Source: Limnoperna fortunei (Eukaryota; Mollusca; Bivalvia; Mytilida; Modiolidae). From it: DNA of 64,000 bases. The position numbers and the translations under genes are program-made. Positions within the stretch are counted from its first letter, which is position 1; every line of letters begins with the position of its first letter. Where the stretch lies: contig OX104124.1 of NCBI GenBank assembly GCA_944474755.1, positions 25,890,452 to 25,954,451 of the forward strand, in the 5' to 3' direction. Below are positions 49,301 through 57,717 of this stretch, piece after piece. A model generated the notes under the pieces. It searched no databases. It saw nothing but the letters and a program-made list of their open reading frames with translations, and was not told the origin of the DNA.

Positions 49301-52300
49301 AATATCACACATGTTTAGGGTATGAAACAATGTTTCTTGTTTACTTTTGTTTTCTGAAAATAGTATACCCTATAAACTGTCTACAAAATCTCTGATGGTT
49401 AATCTAGATGTACATATATTCTTTAGTATCTTTTGGTTCTTGACCTTAACATGAGAAGTGCTTCAGTAATTAAAGGCACTAGTGTTGTGCAATCGGTACA
49501 AATAATCAACAAATTATCTATTACAACAGTCAATTAACAGCAATCGACATTATTCTCTATTTTAATCAGTTTATTTATATCTCTGTTAAAAACTGTTAAC
49601 AATTAATGTAGCAAAACTGCATTGAAACATAAATTCAATTCAAAATGTATTCAGATTGTTAATCTTCACATATAAATTTACTGATCCTATTTACTTGCAC
49701 TTTTTTTCACAGCAATCAATTAAAAATCTAATTTGAAATGGAAACATTATAAACAACTAGAGGAAAGATGATGGCAACTGACATGGTTTCTTGTTCTTTG
49801 ACATCAGTTTTGATGTTTAAGAAGCAAAGCATTGTTTATATATTTAAAAGTTCATAAAACGAGGGACCAAAATTTTGACAGATAATAGGTTCCTGATTAT
49901 CTCAATCAGATTAATCACATCTAGATGGCCAACTAGTCGATTTGAGAATTTCATCGATCACCACTTGGTAAGGCCATGCATTTTTTCTTTAATTAATATA
50001 AATAAAACAAGGGATGTATTGAGAGCTGAACATCTACCTTAAATATTCTATATGTCAAGAAAAACACAGTACTAGAACATGTACAGTAAATGATTTCTTG
50101 GAAATTTTTCATTTAATACTGCAAATTGCTTTATTTATCTTAAGATGTTTCTAAAGGGCAAAATCCACCAAACCATCAACTCTCCACCTTTTAACAGTAA
50201 TTTAAAAGAAAAATACTGATGCAACAGTATCAACAACTTTACAAAACCATGATAGTTTTGACTTGTATAAAGTTAATAAAACAGGCCTCTGGGGTTGTGA
50301 AATCTATTGTGCTGCTAAAATGGGTGTAAAAAATGTCTGTCAAAGCAGAAAGAATATCTCTTCTTGTGAATTTTAACAAATTCTATGTATGTTATTGCCT
50401 GTTGCTTTAGGCTGACACTGACCAATAAATTCTTCTGAGATCTTCAGACGTTTTTCTTGACTGCAATCATCAGAGTCATCCTCAAATGAACCTAACAATA
50501 TAAAATGATCTATTATTACAGTAAACTCACACATACATCATTAACTTCCTACCTTCTGCATGTTCTGTGAAATACTTTAATTTCATTGATGAGTCAAAAT
50601 TTTTTATTCATGTTTAAGCCAATATACATGTGCACTCATACATGGTCAAGGCCATTCATAAGAAAATTAAATATTTACTAACTTTTTTTTTAATTTAGAC
50701 CTACACACCTATAGAAAGTTTTGTAATTAGGGCTGTTTAAAACCTAACTCTTTCCTTTTATTAGTTTTAGAAATGTTTTTACCACAAAAACATTATCAAA
50801 GGTATACAGACGAACTCATATTCGTGCCATAATACATGTACTACAGTGTAGTATCAACATAAAAATTTACTGTTGTATACAAATAATCAACCCACTTCAC
50901 AAATCTTGTTATATTCTTATGATTTTTCATATACCGGTAGTTTGCTTGTATTCTACTAGTACATATATTTAATCTGAAATCATTTATAACATAGTTTATC
51001 TTAACAGGAAAATGTGGCCCGATGTTGGAAGTCCAGAACTGCCATTAGGGACGATTACAAATCTGTATTCATACAACACACATAATACAGAACAAAAGCT
51101 GAAAACAGAAAAATGGAAAGTGAGTTACCCGAACTGTAGCTCTGTAATGGGTAGGCAGCTAATTAAAGGCCTACCTTTATATATTAATTGTGTTAAGCAT
51201 ATTTTATTGATTGTCTCCCTTAGACCAAGAACTTTTTGGGTAGCCAAGATAGGCATCTCTGTTTATACTTCTAATATGGTGTCTTTCATATGCTTTGAGT
51301 ACACATTAGGTCTCTAGTAAGTATTGTGCCCCCAGTAATGTCACAGTAAGAATTCCAATGTCATTACAAGCTTAACTCGTAAAGTTCAAAACTGGAACAC
51401 CACAATTTTGTTAAGATTTTAATAATTTGTATGCAGTGTATATTCAATGAAATGACAAGAATTTATTTTGATGGAAATGTTATTTTCTTGACATGATGTT
51501 TTTGGATATACATGTATCTTAAGTTTTAAAAACCAATATTGGAATTGAAAGTGTCCTCTTTTAATAGATTATTGCAATTGTGCTCTATGTGATTAAGAAG
51601 GTGAGACATTAAATGTCTCCATTTTATACCTCGTCATTACTTGGCATAAAATATTAACAGATATAAGGTCTGACTATGCTCAACTTCAAGTAGAGCCCTC
51701 TAGTATTACATAATGATCTATTTCTTTTAATTGTTTAGTATTAACATTTGCTTGTAGAGAATTTAACCCATACTACTACCTCTCAAATTCCCCAATATTT
51801 TGCAACAAATTAATTCTTTACACAAATGAGCCCTGAAATCCCCCGAGTTAAACAATTTTGTTCTGTGGGCTTGTCTGCAGCAATGTCAATCTGTGATAAT
51901 CATATGGAGTCTGTCATCACCAATGGGCTGGTAATACAAATGTACACTAGTATTGTTTGCAGTTAACAATATAATTATATGTTATTGGCTCTGATTTTAC
52001 AATTTCTATTAATCCCAATCATCAATATGTGACCCAAACTTTCACTACCTAGAGTAGCTATACATGTAGCTTAATCAAAACATCTCAAGTGGTTGTCACT
52101 GATATTATTATCCCTTTAAGGTGGTAAACACTAAATATGCTAAAATTACTTTATAGAGCCCAGTCTATGAACACTAGTATTGCTAAAAGGTATGGGAAGA
52201 ATTTCATTCAGGTATGAGGCTGCCAGACTGAAGAATGCACTGCCAAATGAGGCACATACAATGACCTTTCAGCAGTTCAAAATTATGTGGGGGGCAAACA

Positions 52301-53918
52301 CAATTTTGGATTGCATGTAAATCACAGTCTGTGAGACTTCACACCAGTACAAGTTCTTACATGTTTAGCCTTGCTCCCTAGATTAGTTTATTTGTTTGCT
52401 TTGTTCTACTGGTCATGCTTTTTAAGCTTTACTTCAGTGCTTTATATGCTTTTAAATTCATGTTGTGTTTCTGTGCTCAGCTTTCTAATTAATTGTTTTG
52501 AAATATATGTTTTAAGAGCATGTATTTTTATGATGCTTGTTTGTAATGCTTATCCTGCTTTTATATATACTTTGTATGCTTTCTTTTTTTTGTGCTTTGT
52601 GCTCAAACCTGGTTATTTTTTCCCTTTAAAATATGCTTTAAAGTGCTTGTTTTTATGCTGCCTGCTTTTAGTTTAGTGATTTGTATGCTTTTTAATTTGG
52701 GCTTGGCTGTCTTAAATGAATCTAAAATATACCAGTCTGAATATACCAAGTATATATGTTTAAAAATGTATGTCTAATTGATACTGTTTGATCTGTAATG
52801 CTTATCCTGCCTTTTATATACTAAAGTTTAGTTTCCTGTGAGTTGATGCTGTTTAATGCCTTCACATTGTTCCAGTAAATGTTTGTATGAATGTACCTGA
52901 ACATGTAATTTGGCTAACTGGTCTTTGTCCTATGGGGTACAACATTTTACAAGTATGTACCAGAGGTACATGTTTTAGTACCCCATGATTCTAGGAAATA
53001 GAAAAAAATATGGCAATCTCACAGAAGTTTAAATTTGTAATGTCTTTAAATTCTGGTTGTGTTTTATTTAGACTGCTTTAACAACAGGCCATTATACATG
53101 TAAACAACTAATATTCAATAAAACATTATACTCTATAGGGACAAAACAGGTCACGGGAAACACCTTCAAATACATGATGACGTCATTATTTAAGTGATTA
53201 GGTCACATTAATAGAGTGAATTTGTTTACGATCACTACCAACTATCAGTCTTAATATATAAAATTGTTTAAAGTTGACTAATACCTATTTTTTTTAAAAA
53301 CAATTCTTACGTGTTGTCTATTTTTACACGATAAATAAGTCGCGGAACAGTTATTTCAGACATTAGGGATATCAGGTCAATAAAAGTAATAAAATGTTAA
53401 AACTTTCTAAAAGATACGACAAAATCTTAACGATATGATTAAACTTAGACTCCATTATCTACAAATTGTGCGTATGTTTACATGCAAAGTAGACAAACTA
53501 AAACAAAATAAAGCCACTATAATTCCACAAACACCCAGTCAGAAATGGATCCGTCCATCTTGCTGGCTGGAAAATTTCTCAACATTTCTTAGCAAAAAAA
53601 ATAGAATGGTAGATGACTACAAATATGACTTTATTCGAAATTAAAACAGATAAATTTCTGATTCTGGTAAATTTCACACAATTTGACACCAAATATAAAC
53701 CTTCAACTTTCATGTCATGTTGGGTAATCCCGCAAGATGGAGGGTGTTCCCAAACACACACAGTGCAGCGTGATAAACAAATAAAAATAGATAACAATAC
53801 ATCTATTATATTTTATAACCGTTTGATTAAAGAGGAAAATGTACTTGCTAAAACGAGAACAAAAAATAAAATACGTACTCGTCTGAGGCGAACCTAAAGC
53901 GGATTTCCTACGTGGCAT
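24750..53918 (-). CDS. shn: Schnurri/HIVEP-family C2H2 zinc-finger transcription factor
   Basis: Ten coding exons: 53918-53879, 50491-50423, 49223-49137, 47859-42792, 38745-38596, 34016-33892, 32894-32827, 31391-30066, 28539-28432, 25304-24750. They sum to 7596 nt (2531 codons plus stop) with every junction in phase. The ZAS1 finger pair is at about residues 343-400 (KYICSFCGRGCAKPSVLQKH), a lone finger at about 1042, and the ZAS2 pair at about 1588-1645 ([20 protein letters not shown]). A long acidic tract follows, then six C-terminal fingers (about 2075-2375). Schnurri/HIVEP proteins are large nuclear DNA-binding factors; fly Schnurri works with SMADs in BMP/Dpp signalling. The C-terminal fingers and PRPFKCDDCDIAFR context are Schnurri-like. 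The large size and single 5-kb exon fit the family. No defect was seen. Confidence 0.93.
25722..27870. repeat. 53-bp satellite, split by a transposon
   Basis: Tandem units of about 53 bp run from CATAGCCACACATTACATAC through AGGTGGGACATTCCACTAAG to TCATGATGTAGGT. There are about 9 units before 26189 and about 15 after 27050, with copies differing by point changes and small deletions. The array sits in the intron between the last two Schnurri exons. The 860-bp element at 26190-27049 interrupts it. Confidence 0.9.
26190..27049. mobile_element. 860-bp non-autonomous DNA transposon in the satellite
   Basis: The ends are perfect 15-base inverted repeats (CAGTCTTCACGAAAT), flanked by GGTGGG on both sides (26184-26189 and 27050-27055). 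Removing the element and one GGTGGG restores the satellite consensus exactly. Inside each end are GGTCC/GGACC motifs. No intact protein is coded. A 6-bp duplication is unusual and fits few named superfamilies; I make no class call. Confidence 0.85.
27895..28275 (-). mobile_element. hairpin repeat family, copy 1
   Basis: Consists of a 60-base imperfect inverted repeat (arms about 28093-28155 and 28209-28269, around TTGATGGTCGGAAAT) plus a flanking module that opens and closes with ATTCTAATGC and GCATTAGAAT. The same arrangement recurs at 48699-49038 in the opposite orientation. Non-coding, probably a foldback/MITE-type element. It lies in a Schnurri intron. Confidence 0.75.
28432..28539 (-). 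CDS. shn: Schnurri exon 9: fifth C-terminal finger
   Basis: Exactly 36 codons between TTTTTCAG and GTAAGA, phase 0 at both ends. It completes the finger begun in the previous exon (NHLIIH) and adds PYVCEYCDAGFTNAQSL...HLQSH. Because the exon boundaries cut one finger and fall just before the next, skipping it would keep the frame. Confidence 0.9.
28540..30065 (-). other. Schnurri intron, no other feature seen
   Basis: About 1.5 kb of AT-rich sequence with no recognised repeat, exon or RNA gene. Confidence 0.5.
30066..31391 (-). CDS. shn: Schnurri exon 8: C-terminal finger cluster
   Basis: 442 codons, phase 0 both sides (acceptor CTTGTAG, donor AAG|GTAAAA). An N-terminal Ser/Pro-rich stretch includes LFVTVPLGGFMPPMRL. 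It is followed by FICSICSKKFQEQQQL, FKCDKCKLRFNSSDLL and PFKCDDCDIAFRVKGHLAKH fingers, then LGKIPHGTFQKLEHI, which matches what I recall after the third finger of fly Schnurri. The exon ends inside a fourth finger (LCGICRRGFINLEHLK). Confidence 0.92.
31392..32826 (-). other. Schnurri intron with dispersed repeat
   Basis: AT-rich intron. The only recognised feature is the dispersed repeat at about 32115-32290, listed separately. Confidence 0.45.
32115..32290 (+). repeat. dispersed repeat, copy B
   Basis: Inverted-orientation relative of 21335-21500, with shared GTAGGAT, AACATAATAT, TTTCTAAGCCT and AAGTCACTACACT segments. Non-coding. Confidence 0.55.
32827..32894 (-). CDS. shn: Schnurri exon 7, short linker
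   Basis: Sixty-eight bases between TTTTAG and GTATGT, reading VDQPPLWLIGEPRVQMSS and MDEKQ. Its phase (1 in, 0 out) is exactly what is needed to connect exons 6 and 8, which do not join directly. That is the main support. Confidence 0.75.
33360..33621 (+). mobile_element. tRNA-headed SINE with 10-bp target duplication
   Basis: Full-length copy of the family at 17.3 kb: GGGGCCTCGGTGGCCGAGTA head, GGGTTCGAGTCTC B-box-like motif, TTTTCTCCAGGTACTCCAG body and a CAAACAAACAAA tail. ACACAAATCT flanks it directly (33350-33359 and 33622-33631). It lies in a Schnurri intron, antisense to the gene. Confidence 0.92.
33892..34016 (-). CDS. shn: Schnurri exon 6
   Basis: 125 bases between TTTCAAATAG and GTAGAC, reading LSPLKLLAIDKIEGDQSEVA and LLALAEPKSSANQG. 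The phase fits both neighbours (2 in, 1 out). Linker region between ZAS2 and the C-terminal fingers. Confidence 0.85.
34497..34612 (+). mobile_element. 5'-truncated SINE copy
   Basis: The body and 3' end of the SINE family (AATAAAAACTGGAAACCATTATATAG to CATTCTAACAAACA) without the tRNA-like head. More diverged than the full-length copies. Confidence 0.75.
34620..35570 (-). other. Schnurri intron, no other feature seen
   Basis: AT-rich intron sequence between the SINE fragment and the foldback element. No repeat or exon recognised. Confidence 0.4.
35573..36647. mobile_element. foldback element interrupted by a hAT-like insertion
   Basis: The outer ends are inverted copies of CAGCCTTTCTCTTAGT. 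Without the internal insertion (35669-36614) the remainder is about 130 bases and folds into a hairpin of about 64-base imperfect arms meeting at the TATATCGACCAAGGA / TCCTTGGTCGATATA palindrome (35616-35655). No target duplication was resolved. Confidence 0.7.
35669..36606. mobile_element. 938-bp hAT-like non-autonomous element, 8-bp target duplication
   Basis: The terminal inverted repeats are CAAGGGTCTGGAAA at the left and CAAGGCCCTGGAAA read inward from the right (12 of 14 identical). TCTCAGTA flanks both ends (35661-35668 and 36607-36614). An 8-bp duplication plus CARGG-type termini fits the hAT superfamily. Inside each end are GCCGGACATGTCCGAC-type motifs. No transposase was seen; it would need help from elsewhere. 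Confidence 0.82.
37125..38400. repeat. 75-bp satellite in Schnurri intron
   Basis: About 17 tandem units of 75 bp (GGTCTTGCAAGACAGGACGT, CCTTAAATACATGTTAAGTA, TATGTTAAATTCACTACAGA, GAAACAAACAGGAAT). The inner copies are nearly identical and the edge copies more diverged, which suggests recent expansion. Each unit holds a CTTGCAAG palindrome. Confidence 0.93.
38596..38745 (-). CDS. shn: Schnurri exon 5
   Basis: 150 bases between GCTTTCAG and GTTCGT. It reads LSNSSSTAGLISSRPSMCAK and LQSEHAVMVSSDNKS to YKISS. Phase 2 in and out, fitting both neighbours. It follows the acidic tract after ZAS2; the SRPSM segment is reminiscent of the conserved SRP stretch at this place in HIVEP proteins. Confidence 0.87.
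39190..40210. repeat. 39-bp satellite in Schnurri intron
   Basis: About 26 tandem units of 39 bp (CTAACATAGGACCTTGGAGT, GAGAAAGGATACCACTCTC). They alternate between CTCTCC and CTCTGC variants in patches. The unit length is a multiple of three, so several frames stay open on the minus strand for hundreds of codons with no splice or domain support; these are not genes. Confidence 0.95.
40210..42610. repeat. 68-bp satellite and diverged relatives in Schnurri intron
   Basis: From about 40540 the unit is about 68 bp (GATGACACTCTCTAAAGATG, GGACCTTTGATTTACAACTT, CCTAACATGGGAGGATGGAT, TCACAATG), with a common 63-bp variant lacking ATGGG. Diverged units at 40210-40540 and 42540-42610 share GGAYYTTGGATTCAGA and GATGCCACTCT with the 39-bp array, so the two satellites are probably related. 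The array is interrupted at 40726-41404. Confidence 0.9.
40726..41404. mobile_element. dispersed element with 58-base hairpin, copy 1
   Basis: Non-satellite sequence inserted cleanly between satellite halves. AATT may be its target duplication. Its right part is a hairpin with arms at about 41245-41305 and 41344-41403 (ATTGCGAGCGGGCTTTATGG core) that match over nearly all their length. A diverged relative lies at 51225-51735. No coding content seen. Confidence 0.75.
42792..47859 (-). CDS. shn: Schnurri giant exon: ZAS1, lone finger, ZAS2, acidic tract
   Basis: A 5068-base exon between TTTTTCAG (47860-47862) and GCAG|GTACAC. It carries, in order: an acidic, leucine-rich start (SLEELQELQRQNLSLGEE); the ZAS1 pair with CAKPSVLQKHLRAHTGERP and FKTKSNLYKH; a long Ser/Thr/Gln-rich region; a lone finger (FTCLVCDSVFDNEQLL); and an AT-hook-like KKGRPKGSK. 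The ZAS2 pair with [14 protein letters not shown] and FKTKGNLTKHMKSKAH follows, then a Glu/Asp tract of about 40 residues. ZAS pairs bind kappaB-like DNA sites in HIVEP proteins, which is family knowledge. A continuous frame over 1,689 codons with family motifs makes this the most secure exon. Confidence 0.96.
47895..48235. repeat. degenerate minisatellite in Schnurri intron
   Basis: Five to seven imperfect units of about 60 bp, built on GTGTGGGTAGA...GGTAAAACATCTAG. More diverged than the other arrays. Confidence 0.7.
48699..49038 (+). mobile_element. hairpin repeat family, copy 2
   Basis: Inverted arms of 60 bases (48699-48758 and 48799-48859, around TTTGATGGTCGGAAAT), then a 175-base module bounded by CATTCTAATGC (48864-48874) and GCATTAGAATG (49028-49038). 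Same organisation as 27895-28275. It lies within 100 bases of Schnurri exon 3. Confidence 0.78.
49137..49223 (-). CDS. shn: Schnurri exon 3
   Basis: 87 bases between TTTTTTCAG and GTATGT, reading NEDQDQNQKVIVITETIEDQ to PQIIHGIQ. Phase 1 in and out, matching exon 2 and the giant exon. Acidic N-terminal region, no domain. Confidence 0.82.
49240..50420 (-). other. Schnurri intron, nothing recognised
   Basis: AT-rich, with no repeat, exon or RNA gene that I can support. Confidence 0.4.
50423..50491 (-). CDS. shn: Schnurri exon 2
   Basis: 69 bases between TTGTTAG and GTCAGT, reading SFEDDSDDCSQEKRLKISEE. It starts by completing a codon left with one base by exon 1 and ends with one base completed by exon 3. 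Short acidic exon. Confidence 0.8.
51225..51735. mobile_element. dispersed element with hairpin, older copy
   Basis: Aligns by eye with 40726-41404. Shared segments include TTCTAATATGG, AAACTGGAACRMCRCAATTT, TTCAAT(A/G)AAATGACRAGAA and CATTTTATACC. The hairpin arms are more decayed. It lies in Schnurri intron 1. Confidence 0.6.
52170..52990 (+). mobile_element. LINE 3' fragment: ORF2 tail and 3' UTR
   Basis: The frame GRISFRYEAARLKNALPNEA...TFQQFKIMWGANTILDCM ends at TAA near 52320. It has the FR..AA.LWN.LP...F...W pattern of the extreme C-terminus of Jockey/CR1-type LINE ORF2. The following 670 bases are T-rich, with GCTTATCCTGCTTTTATATA repeated near 52550 and 52798, like a LINE 3' UTR. 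It is 5'-truncated and antisense in Schnurri intron 1. Confidence 0.65.
53879..53918 (-). CDS. shn: Schnurri first coding exon
   Basis: The ATG at 53918 opens MPRRKSALGSPQT and ends at donor GTACGT with one leftover base, which joins exon 2 as AGT. MPRRK-type starts are typical of large nuclear C2H2 proteins. There is no in-frame ATG just upstream. Phase agreement, total length divisible by three and the short basic N-terminus support the call. The 5' UTR and promoter lie at about 53920-54250. Confidence 0.75.
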
Positions 53919-54480
53919 CCCCTTCGAACATGGATGTCCCTGTGTCTGTGACGAAATTCTCAAGTTGTTGACACAAAAACAGTGTTCAACTATTTCAACA
54001 CCTCGTATCAGTGAAGTAATTAAGTAATTTAAAAATTATTAACTACCACGCGATGTTAGAATTAATATACAAAATCAATAATTCCAATCAAATATGGGGA
54101 TTTTCTCAATGATCTGTGGACTTTAATGACGTCAGGTGTAACCCTATTGACCTTATCAAAACGAGGTAAGTGATTTCCGAGAATAACTTACAGAAAGGGC
54201 GCCATTTTTGATTTGTGCCTTGCTGTATGATCTGTATGAACCACAGGCACTTGTTAAAGAAAAATTATCCATAAATACTCTAATCAATCAAATCAAATTT
54301 GTATAATTAATAACTATATACAACAGTTTGTGGCAAACAAAAAATGAGTACATCGAAAAAAGTATACAGAAGTACTGAGCCATTTCAAGTTCAATTAATC
54401 AAGCAAATAATTAAGAGTCCCCTGCCCTCAGTCTCAGTGCATATGACTGTTTTATAAAGGAACCTAGCTTATTTACTTGG
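53919..54480 (-). promoter_or_regulatory. shn: 5' UTR/promoter region of the Schnurri gene
   Basis: Non-coding sequence immediately upstream of the Schnurri start codon. It includes GAATTTCGTCACAGACAC, a CGTGGTAG motif and a GGCGCCC-type GC patch near 54200. No TATA box was recognised. The promoter role is inferred only from position. Confidence 0.35.
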
Positions 54481-55080
54481 GATGGTGTTGATGAGCTTAA
54501 GTTAAATCTTATTTTAAAATAAGATTAAAAGTAGGAGAGCTCTACCTAAACCAGCCCCTTGTATGAATAGTGTCCTTCGTAAAGCAGTTTATAAGAAGAA
54601 AATGCTACATAATAAATATTTAAAGCATAGATCTAATACAAATTGGGAAAAATACAGGATACAAAGAAATCTAGTAAATAAAATAAAGCAATAACTCAAT
54701 AAAGCAATATTTTTTTGAAAGATGTACAGGTGGCCCAAAATCAAATAACTTCTGGCCTACAATAAAACCATTCTTAAGCAACAAAGGAAATGTAAATAAT
54801 AATGAAATAATACTAGAGGAAAATAATAAAATTATAAATGATCAGGAAGAAGTGGCAACAACATTTAATAACTTTTTTTATAAATGTGGCAAAAGATATT
54901 GGTCCTAACATAAAAACTGATAATGATGATCGAACACCCAAGTATAACAAAAATAAAAGAAAATAAGCAAAATTTTGAACCACTTGTATTTAAAGAAATT
55001 GATATCGACTTCATAGAAAAACAAACAAATAAAGCTAACATAAAAAAGCGACAGGTAAAGATGGCATATCACCAAAATTA

Positions 55081-56532
55081 TTGAAATTGGCTAAACCAGC
55101 AATCAGTAAACCAATTACTAATCTGATAAATAAAACTATTAACTCTTCAAAATTCCCTGTGAAATTAAAAGAAGCCCAAGTAGTCCCCTGTTATAAGAAG
55201 AATAATGCCCTAGATAAAAGTAACTACAGACCTGTCAGTATTCTACCTTACATTTCAAAATTTTTTGAGAGGGCTATAAATGACCAATTAACTGATTATT
55301 TTAATAAAATATTTCACCCTTTCCTCTCTGCTTTTCGTACTGGGTATGGATGTCAAACCACATTACTTAAAATAGTAGAAGACTGGAAAACAGCATTAGA
55401 TGAAAACAAATATGTTGCAGCAATATAAATGGACTTTAGTAAAGCATTTGACTGTCTCCCACACAATCTTCTTTTAGATAAATTAAAAACATATGGTCTT
55501 TCAGAAAAATCCCTTAAACTTCTTCAGGATTATTTGTCGGACAGGAAACAGTGTGTCAAATTGGGATCATCTTATAGTAATTCGGGAGAAATCTATAAAG
55601 GGGTGCCACAAGGCTCTATACTAGGTCCAGTTTTGTTTAATATTTTTCTAAACGATATTTTCAATTTCATACATGATACATCACTTTATAACTATGCAGA
55701 TGACAACACTCTTTCCTATGCCGGATATAACCTAGATGAACTCATAACTAAATTGGAAACAGACAGCCTAATACTAATAGACTGGTTTACTATAAATCAA
55801 ATGAAAGCTAACCCTGATAAATTCCAGGCCCTTGCCATTGGTAGTAAAACCCATGAACAAAACATAATTTTCAACATAAATAATAATGAAATTAAATGCG
55901 AAGATGGAGTAAAGCTCTTAGGTGTAACAATTGATTATCAACTGAAATTTAATACTCATATTGCCAATATCTGTATAAAAAAAGCTTCAAGACAACTAAA
56001 CGTTTTAAAAAGAATAGGAAAACATTTAAATAAATTGGGTAGGTTAACAATATATCATTCCTTTATATTATCAAATTTTAATTACTGCCCCATAACATGG
56101 CACTTTTGTAGTGAACTTAATACAAATAAAATGGAAAAACTCCAGGAGAGAGCCTTAAAATTTATTTACAATGACAACACCAGTTCTTATGAAGAACTCT
56201 TGACCAAATCCAAAATGCCCTCACTAAAAATAAGAAGAATTAGGTGTATTGCCATTGAGACTTTTAAAATAATTAATAAACAAGGCCCAGTCTATTTACA
56301 TGATTTAATTGAAATTAAACAAAACAAATATAATTTTAGACACCAGAATACAGCAAACATACCAAGAGTCAGAACAACAAGGTATGGTTTAAACTCATTT
56401 AAATATTTTGCAGCTAAAACATGGAATGACTTGCCAGACCATTTCCGAAATGAATCATCCTTTTTTCAATTAAAATTTTTTATAAATTCTTGGAATGGCA
56501 AGTCATGTCACTGCTCTGCATGCTGCTCATAA
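55081..56532 (+). pseudogene. LINE reverse transcriptase with one in-frame stop
   Basis: One frame runs from KLAKPAISKPITNLI to the C-terminus CHCSACCS, with a single TAA at 55426-55428 between KYVAAI and MDFSKAFDCLPH. Motifs in order are NYRPVSILPYISKFFE, FLSAFRTGYGCQT, MDFSKAFDCLPHNLL, GVPQGSILGPVLFNIF, YADD at about 55695-55706, and LLGVTID. The YADD box is the catalytic core, and the C-terminal C-x-C-x2-C is typical of some Jockey/CR1-like groups. Apart from the TAA it is intact, so it is probably young. Confidence 0.88.
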
Positions 56533-56949
56533 ATGCTTTGTTACAAATATTATCATAGCTTTAAGTAAACTCGGATGCTTTGTCAATAAACAGCTTGATA
56601 ATCAGTGCTTCTCTGTTTATACCCGGTTTTACTAAACTATTTTATTGTATTTAGTGCCTATTTAGTGCCTATTTCTATGTATGCATGCTTGTGCTGTCCA
56701 TATTATATGCATTTACATGTTTTCTGTTTTTTTGCTGCTATTATAGTGCTTGGTATGTAATGATGCCACTACTTGTCTGTTCCCTTTATTCCTACATGTA
56801 AATTATACTAGTAGTACCACTGTAGCTTCTTTTCAACGTTGTCCGTCCAGTTTTTACGTGTTTTCACATTCTTTTATTTGATCCAAGTTCCTTAAGTTAC
56901 GATCCCATATAATGGTATCTTAACCTCTGTGTTTTTCAAATAAAGTAAG

Positions 56950-57125
56950 AGGCTATGGCTAATGTATGTTGTATGAATGTATATGTAATATGTCTGTAGT
57001 GCTCATTTATGTATGTGGCTAATGTATGTTGCATTTATATAATGTAGTATGTCAGTAGTGCTTATTTATATGAGTGGCTAATGTGTGTTGCACGTAGTTA
57101 CATGTAGCTTATCAGTAGGCTTTAT
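56950..57125. repeat. short tandem repeats in LINE 3' UTR
   Basis: Three to four imperfect units of about 58 bp built on GTGGCTAATGTATGTTGCA ... GTCAGTAGTGCTTATTTAT. Probably part of the LINE 3' end. Confidence 0.6.
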
Positions 57126-57323
57126 TATGTACTGTATGTCGGTTAAAAAGCTCTGTTATTCAACGGACGGGCGGGAAAACATGGCGGACAGAGATGGACG
57201 GATGTTATTTGCTGAGGTCAGTTTTTGATTAAGTGATGCTTTGTGAACATGCAAACGAACATCTTTGGTTGAGAATGTATCATTATGAATAGTGCAACTA
57301 TTTATTTGAAGAAATACTAATGC

Positions 57324-57707
57324 ATGGGGCGAAAAAATAAGAGAAAAAGACTTAACATATCAAACACATCATCAAATATGTCGAACACACCGCAAGGAAA
57401 TTTAACATTTGCTATACACAGTGCCAATGAGACTCTCTATGGCCCAACGCCCTATCTACAAAGTGCATCTCCAATTAATGCGATTAATGCGTTTAATCCA
57501 AATGTGCAAGTTCTGCAGCCAAATCAATTAGGACCACAGTGTCAATCATCCACCCCAATACACAATGTACAGTCGAGTGCGCCGCCATTACAGTTAAATA
57601 CATCCCAAGGTCATGGTCAATTCCCACAAATGTCAACAATGCAACCCATAGAAAATATAGGGAATATATTACATGATAACAATATCATCAATGAAAAAAA
57701 TTTCTAG
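57324..57707 (+). CDS. LINE ORF1-like frame, truncated by a MITE
   Basis: The 127-codon frame starts MGRKNKRKRLNIS with a basic cluster and continues Asn/Gln/Pro/Ser-rich (GPTPYLQSASPINAINAFNP). The stop lies 2 bases before the target duplication of the MITE at 57718. A basic, low-complexity protein upstream of an ORF2 endonuclease is the usual position of ORF1, which binds the element's RNA. No zinc knuckle or RRM is seen, so it may be shortened. Confidence 0.6.
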   Translation: MGRKNKRKRLNISNTSSNMSNTPQGNLTFAIHSANETLYGPTPYLQSASPINAINAFNPNVQVLQPNQLGPQCQSSTPIHNVQSSAPPLQLNTSQGHGQFPQMSTMQPIENIGNILHDNNIINEKNF

Positions 57708-57717
57708 CGTTTATTTC

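Larger units (their letters stand above)
54490..57140 (+). mobile_element. 5'-truncated Jockey/CR1-like LINE
   Basis: Begins in the middle of ORF2. The linker KAVYKKKMLHNKYLKHRS...NWEKYRIQRNLVNKIK can be read with frameshifts from about 54560. The reverse transcriptase then runs to 56532, and a T-rich 3' UTR follows to about 57140. The endonuclease part and ORF1 are absent, as expected from incomplete reverse transcription. Several indels before 55081 and one stop in the reverse transcriptase show it is dead. Confidence 0.8.

Noticed and set aside
52371..52777. Hydrophobic frames resembling a membrane protein
   Set aside because: They fall in the T-rich 3' UTR of a LINE fragment; the hydrophobicity comes from T-rich codons.
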